Positions 1 to 7,062 of a stretch of DNA of 9,890 nucleotides are shown piece by piece. The stretch is taken from the NCBI GenBank assembly GCA_903924715.1, contig CAIYCP010000148.1, forward strand, positions 1-9,890, in the 5' to 3' direction. The notes under the pieces were generated by a model. The model had not been told where the DNA came from and did no database searches. It saw nothing but the letters and a program-made list of their open reading frames with translations. The DNA comes from an uncultured beta proteobacterium (GTDB taxonomy: Bacteria; Pseudomonadota; Gammaproteobacteria; Burkholderiales; Burkholderiaceae_B). Each line of letters begins with the position of its first letter. Position 1 is the first letter of the stretch. The position numbers were made by a program, and so were the translations under genes.

Positions 1-256
1 CGGCGGCAAAAATCAACCATAAAGGTGCTCCGGCTGCAATCAAGGGCAAGGCGGTCAATTGCGCCGAGCCAGCATAAACCAGCAACGACATGACGGCCGA
101 GGCCTGATCCGTCAGACCGAAACGTGACATCGCAACGCCCGTCACGATTCCCCAGATCGTCAGCGCGACCAACCCGGGCGCAATCGCCCGCAGTCCCATG
201 AAAAAAGCTGCGCGTTTCTGCTCACGCAGAGGGATTAGAGGATGAGACGCAATCAC
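1..256 (-). CDS. azlC: AzlC-family branched-chain amino acid exporter subunit, N-terminal part (cut by window edge)
   Basis: Only the first 85 codons lie in the window. The reverse strand reads from GTG at 256 with no stop to base 1. An in-frame TGA lies two codons upstream, so GTG is the earliest possible start; ATG at 199 (residue 20) is the alternative. No clear Shine-Dalgarno site is seen. Hydrophobic stretches around residues 23-43 and 53-85 and the segment YAGSAQLT (61-68) match the opening of AzlC/YgaZ proteins. Members of this family are inner-membrane proteins that pair with a small AzlD/YgaH partner to export branched-chain amino acids (family knowledge). The partner would lie outside the window to the left. 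It is divergent from the zinc-finger gene. The family call is fairly secure, the substrate is inferred. Confidence 0.8.
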   Translation of the reverse strand, partial: MIASHPLIPLREQKRAAFFMGLRAIAPGLVALTIWGIVTGVAMSRFGLTDQASAVMSLLVYAGSAQLTALPLIAAGAPLWLIFAA

Positions 257-311
257 AGATCAGAATTTTTTTAAGCAGTTCAGGCAATTCGTGTCATTGT
301 AGACTGCGCAC

Positions 312-339
312 TTGTTACACTCTTAACATTGCTTATTTT
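312..339 (+). promoter_or_regulatory. Weak sigma70-like promoter candidate for the zinc-finger operon
   Basis: A TTGTTA (312-317) and a TATTTT (334-339) are separated by 16 bp in the 97-bp divergent spacer. Each matches four of six consensus bases. The predicted start of transcription would fall very close to the GAGAG ribosome site of the next gene, which weakens the call. Another -10-like hexamer, TAGACT at 300-305, lies in the same spacer without a good partner. Confidence 0.22.
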
Positions 340-353
340 CTTTGAGAGTCGCG

Positions 354-563
354 ATGACGCAAGCCCCTGCCTCTGGCAAAGATCAAACCCCAGTACAAGT
401 CGGCGCCACTGACCTGCCTCTGCACTGCCCCGGCCCGCGCGCCCCGCTCTGGAGCATGCACCCGCGTGTGTTCTTGGATGTCACTAAAACGGGCAATGTC
501 AACTGCCCCTACTGCGGCACGCATTACCAATTAGCAGCAGGTACTGTTGTGCACGGCCACTAA
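354..563 (+). CDS. zf-CHCC zinc-finger domain protein (69 aa)
   Basis: A small cytosolic protein whose second half carries a CHCC zinc site: Cys25, His36, Cys51 and Cys54, with spacing C-x10-H-x14-C-x2-C. This matches the zf-CHCC family, which includes the zinc-binding subunit NDUFS6 of mitochondrial complex I. The bacterial single-domain members have no settled role. The frame stays open upstream to a TTG at 342, but ATG at 354 is preferred because GAGAG (344-348) sits five bases before it. The first 20 residues look disordered, rich in Gln, Pro, Ala and Thr. It is the first gene of a three-gene rightward run, 13 bp ahead of the NTF2-like gene. The family is secure, the function is unknown. 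Confidence 0.88.
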   Translation: MTQAPASGKDQTPVQVGATDLPLHCPGPRAPLWSMHPRVFLDVTKTGNVNCPYCGTHYQLAAGTVVHGH

Positions 564-576
564 AGGTCACGCCCCC

Positions 577-1008
577 ATGCCCGTGATGTTCGCCACCGCT
601 GAAGAAGCCGAATTAGCTTTTTACGACGCACTCGAGCGCGCAGACCTCAACCGCTTAATGCAAGTATGGGCCGACGATGAAGAAATCATCTGCGTGCACC
701 CAGGCGGCTTGCGCATGGTGGGTTTACACGCCGTCAAAGATTCGTGGCAAGAGATCCTGACGCATGGCGCTTTACATATTCGCCCAGCTAAATTGGTCGC
801 CACCCAAAGCATGATGAGCACCGTGCACTCTTTAATCGAGCAAGTCACCGTGCGCGGACAAGCAGGCACCGAAGTTGCCCACTGTTATGCGACCAACGTT
901 TATCACAAGGGCCCGACTGGCTGGCGTTTAGTCATGCACCACGCTTCGGCGGCGCCCGAGCAAGTTGGCGCGCTCGAACTCACTGATGCGCCTGGGCTTC
1001 TGCACTAA
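577..1008 (+). CDS. NTF2/SnoaL-like domain protein (143 aa)
   Basis: A single-domain protein of the NTF2-like superfamily, SnoaL/DUF4440-like group. Visible marks are the N-terminal helix pair (residues 7-31) ending in a Trp-Ala-Asp-Asp segment, the ICVHPGG turn (38-44), a conserved-looking Trp57, and a last strand containing W116 and HHAS (121-124). The cone-shaped fold serves as an enzyme (isomerase, dehydratase) or a small-ligand binder in different members, so no reaction can be assigned. There is no signal peptide, so it is probably cytosolic. ATG at 577 is chosen; AAAGG at 562-566 lies about ten bases upstream. ATG 586 and an upstream TTG at 547, inside the zinc-finger gene, are alternatives. 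The stop is 12 bp before the next gene, in the same frame. Confidence 0.8.
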   Translation: MPVMFATAEEAELAFYDALERADLNRLMQVWADDEEIICVHPGGLRMVGLHAVKDSWQEILTHGALHIRPAKLVATQSMMSTVHSLIEQVTVRGQAGTEVAHCYATNVYHKGPTGWRLVMHHASAAPEQVGALELTDAPGLLH

Positions 1009-1020
1009 CTTCATCGCATA

Positions 1021-2109
1021 GTGACTGCCGCCCTCGATCTCACCTCTTGTCAGACCCCAACCTGGTTACCCGAACGTCATACCCAAACACTGTTTGGTGC
1101 ATTGGTTGCCCCCACAAATCGCCTCAGATTCGTGCGAACAAGACACGACACGCCCGATGGCGACTTTATCGATTTGGATTGGACCGCGCCTGGACTGGTC
1201 GCGCAGCCCAAAGGCAACCAAGACCCAAGGCTTAGCCATACTGCGGCCGCGCGCTGGCTCACTGAAGCAGAGCAGCAACAACTCAGCCTCACTGAACATA
1301 CACCCGCGTTGCTGCTCCTGCATGGGCTCGAAGGCAGTAGCCAAAGTCGCTATGCGCAATCGATTGCTACCTATTTTCGAACCCGAGGCTGGATCGTCGT
1401 GGTCGCGCATTTTCGCGGTTGCTCTGGCTTTGCGAACAGATTGGCACGCGCCTATCACTCGGGTGACACCGCAGATATTGACTTTATTCTTCAAACCATA
1501 CAACAACAAATACCCCATGCACGTTGGCATGCCGCAGGCATCTCGCTGGGCGGTAATGCGCTCTTGAAGTACCTGGGCCAACTCCCGCAAGCGAGCCCCT
1601 GGCTCGTGGCCGCCGCGGCCGTCTCTGCGCCCCTCGACCTAGTGGCCGCCGGTAATCATCTATCCGATCACGTTTTTAATCGAGAGGTGTACTCGCGTTA
1701 TTTTTTACAGTCGCTTAAGCCCAAAGTGCTCGAGAAGGCACGCCGCTATCCGGGGGTCATCGATGTGTTTAGAATCAATCAAGCGCGTGATCTGCGCGAA
1801 TTTGATCACGCCTACACGGCACCAATGCATGGCTTTAAAGACGCTATAGACTATTGGACGCAATCGGCGAGTAAACCCTGGCTCAAAACAATCAGCACGC
1901 CCACACTCGTACTCAATGCGCGCAACGACCCCTTTTTACCTGAACACACTTTGGTCGGGCCGACCGAGTGCAGTGACGCCGTCACCCTGCATCAACCCGC
2001 ACAGGGCGGACACGCGGGTTTTGTAACGGGGCAGTGGCCAGGTCATCTGAACTGGTTACCCGCGCGACTCGAGCAGTTTTTTAATCAATACGCCCAGACT
2101 AAGACCTGA
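1021..2109 (+). CDS. yheT: YheT-family alpha/beta-fold hydrolase (362 aa)
   Basis: An alpha/beta hydrolase closely resembling E. coli YheT along its length. Visible elements are an N-terminal WLPERHTQT and a PDGDFIDLDW segment (45-54), the oxyanion-hole HG (101-102) in LLLLHGLEGSS, the HFRGCSG segment (130-136), nucleophile Ser175 in GISLGG (173-178), acid Asp303 in ARNDPFLP, and catalytic His331 in GGHAGF. A stretch of about 40 residues (55-96) before the first core strand is longer than in E. coli YheT. Relatives are esterase-like, but the natural substrate is unknown. There is no signal peptide. GTG at 1021 is the earliest start because the previous gene's stop lies in the same frame 12 bp upstream. 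No Shine-Dalgarno site is seen, so expression may rely on translational coupling. Its end overlaps the convergent protease gene by 11 bp. Confidence 0.9.
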   Translation: MTAALDLTSCQTPTWLPERHTQTLFGALVAPTNRLRFVRTRHDTPDGDFIDLDWTAPGLVAQPKGNQDPRLSHTAAARWLTEAEQQQLSLTEHTPALLLLHGLEGSSQSRYAQSIATYFRTRGWIVVVAHFRGCSGFANRLARAYHSGDTADIDFILQTIQQQIPHARWHAAGISLGGNALLKYLGQLPQASPWLVAAAAVSAPLDLVAAGNHLSDHVFNREVYSRYFLQSLKPKVLEKARRYPGVIDVFRINQARDLREFDHAYTAPMHGFKDAIDYWTQSASKPWLKTISTPTLVLNARNDPFLPEHTLVGPTECSDAVTLHQPAQGGHAGFVTGQWPGHLNWLPARLEQFFNQYAQTKT

Positions 2110-3637
2110 AGCGTTCAAGCAATCTTCGATCTTCGGCAATTTTGGCGCTGAGCGCACGAATCTGAACATCGAGTTGCGACTGCAGATAAAAATCCTGCGA
2201 GAGCGTCCGAGCTTGCTGCAATTGGGTGACCGCCGCGGACAAGGCCCCTAACTGTTCGTAATAACTTCCCATCGCCCGGCGAGCCGCCACGGGATCATTT
2301 AAACGATCGTGACTGTTACCAAGCATTTTATAAAAATCGGGCTCACTGTTTGGCCACCGTTTAATTTGCTCTTGCAAATAGGCGACCAACTCTTTGTCTT
2401 TACCCATTAACTGCAAGCACTCTGCGATCTTGAGCGCAAAGGCACGTCGCTCAGGCCAACGCTTCTGCCCAGCCTGCGCACCCGCGAGCGCTGACGCGAT
2501 TTGTCGAGTCGCCAACTCAAGTTCGATGCGTTGTAAGTCCAAGTAGGGCGAATTCGCCAACAAGGCTTGCGCTTGTTGCAAGGCATTCGACGCAGTTTTG
2601 TAATCTTTGCGCACCGCTGCAGCCAGTGAAACCCCGTACCAGGCCGCCGCCTGTTTTGGAGTAGCGCTCGTGGCGCCATCGCCAGGCTTGGTCCCCAGAC
2701 GCGTCTCTTCTTGCAGTTGCTCGATCGTTTGTAGCAATAAGCGCGGCTCATTCGCCTGTAACACACGCGACTTTGCCCGAATAAACCAATATTCATCCGA
2801 AGCCTGATACCTAGCGACCGGGAACTGTTGTATCCGATTTTGCATATCGGTCATTCGCGAAATGCTGAGCGGATGCGTTGAAGCGTACACCCCGCCCCCT
2901 CGCCCCTCGTTCAGACTCGCGGCTTGCATAAAGCGACCAAACATGACGGCCATCCCATTGGGGTCATAACCCGTCTTGCGCAGCATTTCAATGCCAGTTC
3001 GATCCGCCTCTTGCTCTGCATCACGAGAAAAGCCAAGCTGTTGTTCGATCGCCGCAGCCTGACCAAACGCAGCGATACCCATCGCGGCCTGACCACCGCC
3101 GCGCGTCAGGGCCGCGGCCAATGAGGCGATTAAGGTTGCAATCGCGATGTGTCCACTTTGTTGTTGTTGCGTGAGGCCTCGCGCGATATGCCGCTGCGTC
3201 ACATGCGCAATCTCATGGGCAAGTACCCCAGCGAGTTCAGCCTCGGCGCCCGAGGCCACAATCAGCCCCGTGTTTATTCCAATAAAACCGCCGGGCATCG
3301 CAAACGCGTTGACGACCGGGTCTCTGACGCCGAACACTTCAATGTCGGGGGCGCCCCCCGGCGCATTTGCAGCGAGCTTTTTACCCATGACATTCAAATA
3401 CTGACTAATGTCTGGATCTTTAATGTATTCGGGATCTAGACGACCTTGCACCATAATGGCTTCGCCCAGACGCCGCTCAAGTGCCGGAGACAAGTCCGAG
3501 CTCGAGGCAGGCCCCAAGGTCGGCGCAGACGCAGGCTGAGCCCAGACGCTTTCCCAGCCCAAGGTCAGCACCAATAGTGCTGCCAAGCACTTTTTAGGCA
3601 TCGTTTGCGACGATTTCATTAAACTGTCATGACTCAT
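2099..3637 (-). CDS. bepA: BepA/YfgC-like periplasmic M48 metalloprotease with TPR tail (512 aa)
   Basis: A zinc protease like E. coli BepA, which supports outer-membrane protein assembly (LptD maturation) and degrades stalled substrates. A Sec signal peptide covers residues 13-33, with cleavage likely after Val-Trp-Ala. The M48 domain (about 50-270) has the HEIAH motif (zinc ligands His141 and His145, catalytic Glu142), the third ligand Glu210 in EQEAD, and His255 in the STHPL segment, which matches the regulatory histidine of BepA. The C-terminal 200 residues are helical and TPR-like, the part that contacts the Bam and Lpt machinery in E. coli. The length compares with about 487 in E. coli. 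Three in-frame ATGs (3637, 3619, 3601) all keep the signal peptide; none has a clear ribosome site. ATG 3637 sits six bases after a TATCAT. It is divergent from galU. Confidence 0.9.
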   Translation of the reverse strand: MSHDSLMKSSQTMPKKCLAALLVLTLGWESVWAQPASAPTLGPASSSDLSPALERRLGEAIMVQGRLDPEYIKDPDISQYLNVMGKKLAANAPGGAPDIEVFGVRDPVVNAFAMPGGFIGINTGLIVASGAEAELAGVLAHEIAHVTQRHIARGLTQQQQSGHIAIATLIASLAAALTRGGGQAAMGIAAFGQAAAIEQQLGFSRDAEQEADRTGIEMLRKTGYDPNGMAVMFGRFMQAASLNEGRGGGVYASTHPLSISRMTDMQNRIQQFPVARYQASDEYWFIRAKSRVLQANEPRLLLQTIEQLQEETRLGTKPGDGATSATPKQAAAWYGVSLAAAVRKDYKTASNALQQAQALLANSPYLDLQRIELELATRQIASALAGAQAGQKRWPERRAFALKIAECLQLMGKDKELVAYLQEQIKRWPNSEPDFYKMLGNSHDRLNDPVAARRAMGSYYEQLGALSAAVTQLQQARTLSQDFYLQSQLDVQIRALSAKIAEDRRLLERFRS

Positions 3638-3643
3638 ACGTTT

Positions 3644-3649
3644 ATGATA
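3644..3649 (-). promoter_or_regulatory. -10 element (TATCAT) six bases before the bepA ATG
   Basis: Read on the minus strand, TATCAT is followed by exactly six bases and then ATG at 3637. Transcription normally begins about seven bases after the -10 box, so it would start at or within a base or so of the A of ATG, giving a leaderless mRNA. No strong -35 hexamer is seen. If transcription starts slightly later, ATG 3619 would become the first usable start. The same layout occurs at ubiH and dusB. Confidence 0.4.
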
Positions 3650-3692
3650 GCGGCAGTTTCATAGGGTTGCGCGTCTAAGCGACCCCTTATTC

Positions 3693-3697
3693 AGGAA
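3693..3697 (+). promoter_or_regulatory. Ribosome binding site of galU
   Basis: AGGAA six bases before ATG 3704 is a good Shine-Dalgarno match and fixes the galU start. It contrasts with the divergent bepA gene, which has none. Confidence 0.75.
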
Positions 3698-3703
3698 TCA
3701 ATT

Positions 3704-4540
3704 ATGCGTCCAGTTCGCAAAGCAGTTTTTCCAGTCGCCGGTTTGGGTACTCGGTTTTTGCCTGCCACGAAGGCAATGCCGAAAGAAATGTTACCTGTTA
3801 TTGATAAGCCTCTGATCCAGTACGCAGTGGAAGAGGCCGTCGCAGCGGGCATTACGGATTTGATTTTTGTGACGGGCCGCAACAAACGGGCAATTGAAGA
3901 TCATTTTGACTCAACGCCTGAAATGGAAGCCGAACTGGCGCGTAAAGGCAAGGCCGAGCTACTTGCGATTGTGCAAGGAATTTTGCCGCCACACGTCAGC
4001 TGCATCTATATCCGCCAATCTGCGCCACTCGGGCTCGGCCATGCCGTTCTCACCGCCGCACCAATCGTAGGAGATGAACCCTTTGCCGTACTACTTGCCG
4101 ACGACCTGCTCGACGCAGATCGGCCCGTCATCGGACAACTCATTGATGCTGCGTTGACCTATCAAGGCAGCATACTGGGCGTACAAGAAGTTCCACTGGC
4201 TGATACCGATAAGTATGGCATTGTGGCAACAGATCCGGTCAGTGCGCGTACCGAACGCGTTCGTCATATTGTCGAGAAACCCAAACCTGACGTGGCACCA
4301 TCGACCTTGGCTGTTGTCGGGCGTTACGTACTGGATGCTCGAATTTTTGCCCATCTGCGGCAAACCCAGGCGGGAGCAGGCGGCGAAATTCAGCTCACCG
4401 ATGGCATCGCCTCACTCATGAAAGAAAAGGCAGTGTTTGCACATCGCTATGAAGGCGTGCGCTATGACTGTGGCAATAAAGAGGGCTGGTTCAGAGCCAA
4501 TGTGGCGCTTGGGCGCAAGTATCACAACCTGATCCCTTAA
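3704..4540 (+). CDS. galU: UTP--glucose-1-phosphate uridylyltransferase GalU (278 aa)
   Basis: Cytosolic enzyme that makes UDP-glucose and pyrophosphate from UTP and glucose-1-phosphate, the precursor for lipopolysaccharide, exopolysaccharide and trehalose or galactose metabolism. The nucleotidyltransferase signature is intact: the glycine-rich loop VAGLGTRFLP (11-20) followed by TKAMPKEMLPVIDKP (22-36). Also seen are GLGHAV (110-115), the metal/nucleotide-binding LLADDLL (130-136), the VEKP segment with Lys192, GEIQLTD (227-233), and YDCGNKEG (254-261). The length is close to the usual 280-300 residues of bacterial GalU. The start at ATG 3704 is supported by AGGAA at 3693-3697. It is transcribed alone, divergent from the protease, and ends only 4 bp from the end of the convergent ctaG-like gene. 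Confidence 0.97.
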   Translation: MRPVRKAVFPVAGLGTRFLPATKAMPKEMLPVIDKPLIQYAVEEAVAAGITDLIFVTGRNKRAIEDHFDSTPEMEAELARKGKAELLAIVQGILPPHVSCIYIRQSAPLGLGHAVLTAAPIVGDEPFAVLLADDLLDADRPVIGQLIDAALTYQGSILGVQEVPLADTDKYGIVATDPVSARTERVRHIVEKPKPDVAPSTLAVVGRYVLDARIFAHLRQTQAGAGGEIQLTDGIASLMKEKAVFAHRYEGVRYDCGNKEGWFRANVALGRKYHNLIP

Positions 4541-4544
4541 CGCT

Positions 4545-5432
4545 TTACTTAGCTCCGTCATCCCCTCGCTGCACCGTAGTCGCGATACGCGCGTGCGCGG
4601 TGGGATGGGGGGTTTTCTTGCCCTGACCCCAGCGACCTTTGCCCGACAAACGCATCAACGTTCGCAACGCGACCATCAGACCAATCACCTCGGTCATCGC
4701 GGCCGGTATCCACATCGTGAGCCCGCCAATCATTTGATCCGTTTGGGCGTCCATCGCGATTGCTCGACCACACAGATCAAACAACGGATACAAATCACGC
4801 TCGGTAAAAGCAATGATGGCACCTGCCACCATCTGTGGCGCCATCGTCACAATCGGCGAGAGCACTCGGCCACCTGGGCTCATGGCCGCGGGCGGGCTCA
4901 CGCGCCGGTCTAGAATCAGATTCCAGTACATAAAACCCGTAATGACCACCGACCAATTCATCAGGCGGTACAGGCGCCAATCCAGCATCGAATAGAACTG
5001 CACCGATGGAATGAGCCAGACGACCACCAAAAAGATAAAGAGCGCGGGCACAATAATTGGGTTCGTTAAGATTGCAATCAAGTTGCGTACGGCCCAAGTT
5101 TGATTGAAACGCGCCAGCGCTCGGCGCCACGAGAGGGGCAAGCCAGCCCGCAGAACCTGCCCTGGATAGGCCGCCATCACCACCAACGGACCCAGATGAT
5201 GCAAAACAAGGTGCTGGATACGATGCATAAAAAACATGCGCTCGGCGTAGTAGTCGAGCATGGTGTGCAGCGACAAATACAACAACGCCATGCCCACCCA
5301 GAACAACCACTGCCGCGTGCGCGTCACCGCATGCACCCGTTGACCGCGCACGAACAACACACCACAGGCAAAAAAACACACCAGCAGCGTTGGGGAGAAC
5401 TCCCAGGGTTCGAGCCAGCCAAGCCAATCCAT
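4545..5432 (-). CDS. ctaG: caa3-type CtaG cytochrome c oxidase assembly family membrane protein (295 aa)
   Basis: A polytopic inner-membrane protein of the caa3-CtaG family, distinct from the Cox11-type copper chaperone that shares the name. Members are linked to maturation of the CuA/caa3 oxidase in Bacillus; the role in proteobacteria is less clear. About seven hydrophobic segments are visible: around 14-28, 42-56, 73-88, 120-143, 156-174, 193-209 and 235-257. The conserved His-rich block MHRIQHLVLHHLGPL (69-83) precedes the third. A charged tail of about 35 residues follows the last segment. ATG 5432 is chosen over the adjacent GTG 5435 because AAGG at 5443-5440 sits seven bases before it. 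No cox structural genes are in the window. It converges with galU and is divergent from pepP. Confidence 0.82.
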   Translation of the reverse strand: MDWLGWLEPWEFSPTLLVCFFACGVLFVRGQRVHAVTRTRQWLFWVGMALLYLSLHTMLDYYAERMFFMHRIQHLVLHHLGPLVVMAAYPGQVLRAGLPLSWRRALARFNQTWAVRNLIAILTNPIIVPALFIFLVVVWLIPSVQFYSMLDWRLYRLMNWSVVITGFMYWNLILDRRVSPPAAMSPGGRVLSPIVTMAPQMVAGAIIAFTERDLYPLFDLCGRAIAMDAQTDQMIGGLTMWIPAAMTEVIGLMVALRTLMRLSGKGRWGQGKKTPHPTAHARIATTVQRGDDGAK

Positions 5433-5439
5433 CACAAAA

Positions 5440-5443
5440 CCTT
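5440..5443 (-). promoter_or_regulatory. Ribosome binding site that decides the ctaG start
   Basis: AAGG on the minus strand is seven bases before ATG 5432 and only four before the in-frame GTG 5435, which favours ATG. The overlapping hexamer TAAGGT also fits a TAnnnT box six bases before the ATG, so this site could be read either as a ribosome site or a promoter element; the ribosome-site reading is simpler. Confidence 0.55.
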
Positions 5444-5523
5444 ATTGAACGAGGCGTTCTAATACAGAAGCCACGCAGAGATTGTAGTATGTCATCAGCT
5501 CAACAAATTTTCGCGATCCCCTT

Positions 5524-6879
5524 ATGACGCTCGTCACCCCTGCTCTCACGTGTTTTCAAACGCGTCGCACTCAATTATTAGCCTGGATGCAAAGCCTGGG
5601 CGGTGGTATTGCCATCGTGCCAACCGCAGTTGAACGCACTCGCAATCGCGACAATCACTATAGCTATCGCCATGACAGTGATTTTTATTATCTGAGTGGA
5701 TTTGCAGAAGCACAGGCCTGGCTCGTATTGATCGCTGGCGACACAAACCAGAGCATTCTGTTTTGCGAAGGCAAAAATCCTGAGGTTGAGATCTGGAATG
5801 GCGTGCGCTGGGGCCCCGAGGCCGCAGCAGCCCATTTTGGATTTGACCTCGCCCACGATCTGCTCGACCTCCACACCCGGATCCCTGAACTGCTCGTCGG
5901 ACATCGCAACTTATTCAGCACCTTGTCACGCTCGGCTCAACCCGACTTGCTCAAGCAACTACAAGACTGGCTGACTAAGGCTCAAACCAGCGTGCGTGAT
6001 ACCCGTGCACTGCCTCAGCAGTGGCTAGACCTGAGCGAAGTCTTGGGCGAAATGCGCCTCATCAAAGATGCCACCGAACTGGCTACGATGCGCGCCGCTG
6101 CCGCCATTTCTGCGCAAGGCCACGTACGCGCAATGCAAACAGCGCGTCCGGGTTTGCACGAATACGCGCTCGAGGCTGAGTTGCTTTATCACTTTCGCAA
6201 GCAAGGTGCACAGTCTGTCGCCTATGACAGCATCGTCGCCGCCGGTGCCAATGCGTGCGTGTTACATCATCGTGCGGGCAACGCCATCATGCGTGACGGC
6301 GACCTCGTTTTGATCGACGCAGGCTGTGAGCTCGATGGGTATGCCTCAGACATCACGCGCACTTTTCCGGCGAACGGTCGTTTTTCAGGACCACAACGTG
6401 CCCTCTATGAGATCGTGTTAGCGGCCCAACAGGGCGCTCAAGCCAAGACCTCGCCTGCTCACCATTGGAACGCCGGGCACGAGGCCGCGGTGCAAATACT
6501 GACGCAAGGTCTACTTGACGAAGGCTTACTAAAAGGCACGCTTGCTGAGGCCCTCGAATCGGGTGCTTATCGGCGCTTTTATATGCACCGCACCGGACAC
6601 TGGCTAGGCATGGATGTTCACGATGTCGGGGGCTATCGCAGCCCACCCGCTTCTGATCAAGAGCGCCCGTGGCGAGAACTCCAGCCAGGCATGGTGCTCA
6701 CCATCGAACCCGGACTTTACGTGCGCCCTGCCGACGATCTGGCAGAAAAATTCTGGAATATCGGCATTCGGATAGAAGACGACGCGATTGTGACCGCCAC
6801 AGGATGCGAATTGATCACGCGTGGCGTACCGGTCGCAGCAGACGAAATAGAGGCACTGATGCGTGCGGGGCAAACCTAA
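5524..6879 (+). CDS. pepP: Xaa-Pro aminopeptidase PepP (aminopeptidase P, 451 aa)
   Basis: Cytosolic dinuclear-metal (Mn) peptidase that removes the N-terminal residue from peptides with proline in second place. The N-terminal aminopeptidase-P domain spans about 8-150, with the typical YRHDSDFYYLSGF segment (48-60). The M24 pita-bread domain follows. All five metal ligands are present: Asp265 in VLIDAG, Asp276 in ASDITRTF, His359 in HRTGHWLGMDVHD, Glu395 in TIEPGLYV and Glu418 in GIRIEDD. The length and ligand spacing fit E. coli PepP (441 aa). ATG 5524 gives an N-terminus that lines up with E. coli, though no Shine-Dalgarno site precedes it. A TAGTAT at 5485-5490 is a possible -10. In many proteobacteria the next gene is ubiH; here two small genes lie between. 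Confidence 0.96.
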   Translation: MTLVTPALTCFQTRRTQLLAWMQSLGGGIAIVPTAVERTRNRDNHYSYRHDSDFYYLSGFAEAQAWLVLIAGDTNQSILFCEGKNPEVEIWNGVRWGPEAAAAHFGFDLAHDLLDLHTRIPELLVGHRNLFSTLSRSAQPDLLKQLQDWLTKAQTSVRDTRALPQQWLDLSEVLGEMRLIKDATELATMRAAAAISAQGHVRAMQTARPGLHEYALEAELLYHFRKQGAQSVAYDSIVAAGANACVLHHRAGNAIMRDGDLVLIDAGCELDGYASDITRTFPANGRFSGPQRALYEIVLAAQQGAQAKTSPAHHWNAGHEAAVQILTQGLLDEGLLKGTLAEALESGAYRRFYMHRTGHWLGMDVHDVGGYRSPPASDQERPWRELQPGMVLTIEPGLYVRPADDLAEKFWNIGIRIEDDAIVTATGCELITRGVPVAADEIEALMRAGQT

Positions 6880-6920
6880 CCAAATGGTAACCAACTGAAA
6901 CCAGAAAATATGGGAAAGTA

Positions 6921-7010
6921 GTGAAACTTTTAGTGAAGTGACTAGCCTTAGCGTTAGGCGCTGGTTATTATTGGACTCAGCAGCCCCGTTTAAGCAGCCA
7001 CTGTCAGTGA
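6921..7010 (+). pseudogene. Possible TGA-interrupted mini-ORF (30 codons)
   Basis: In the 183-bp spacer after pepP, one frame reads VKLLVK, a TGA at 6939-6941, then LALALGAGYYWTQQPRL and on to a second TGA at 7008. Ignoring the first TGA, it looks like the start of a membrane-anchored or exported small protein: short basic N-terminus, hydrophobic core, then polar residues. GGGAAAG (6912-6918) precedes the GTG at 6921 like a ribosome site. No start codon follows the internal TGA in time to rescue it. TGA is an ordinary stop elsewhere in the window. It may be a decayed gene remnant or chance; no homology was tested. The rest of the spacer shows no tRNA and no convincing terminator. Confidence 0.3.
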
Positions 7011-7062
7011 CTAAAAAGTTTTATCAGGTCAATTCGAAGCAGCGATCAGTTTTGGGCATCTC

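Noticed and set aside
342..353. TTG start at 342 for the zinc-finger gene
   Set aside because: It would put the GAGAG ribosome site inside the coding region. ATG 354 has correct spacing to that site.
257..353. Coding potential or an RNA gene in the divergent spacer between the AzlC and zinc-finger genes
   Set aside because: Frames are short and broken on both strands, and I see no tRNA-like or riboswitch-like fold. It reads as an ordinary promoter spacer.
1066..1590. A 174-codon open frame antisense to the hydrolase gene
   Set aside because: It lies wholly opposite a well-supported YheT gene, resembles no family, and fits the expected shadow of GC-biased codons.
4795..5427. A 210-codon open frame in another reading phase of the ctaG region
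   Set aside because: The overlapping frame has clear membrane segments and the CtaG histidine block. This one is Ala/Arg/Gly-rich with no recognisable domain.
5578..5904. Antisense open frames under pepP
   Set aside because: They are covered by PepP with all its catalytic residues, and have no start signals or family resemblance of their own.
6942..6965. Imperfect inverted repeat (GCCT / AGGC) after pepP as an intrinsic terminator
   Set aside because: The stem is only four pairs without mismatches and no T run follows. Alternative pairings such as AGCG/CGCT compete with it.
7000..7009. Short palindrome ACTGTCAGT as an operator or hairpin
   Set aside because: The symmetric arms are only about four bases with a one-base centre, too short to separate from chance.
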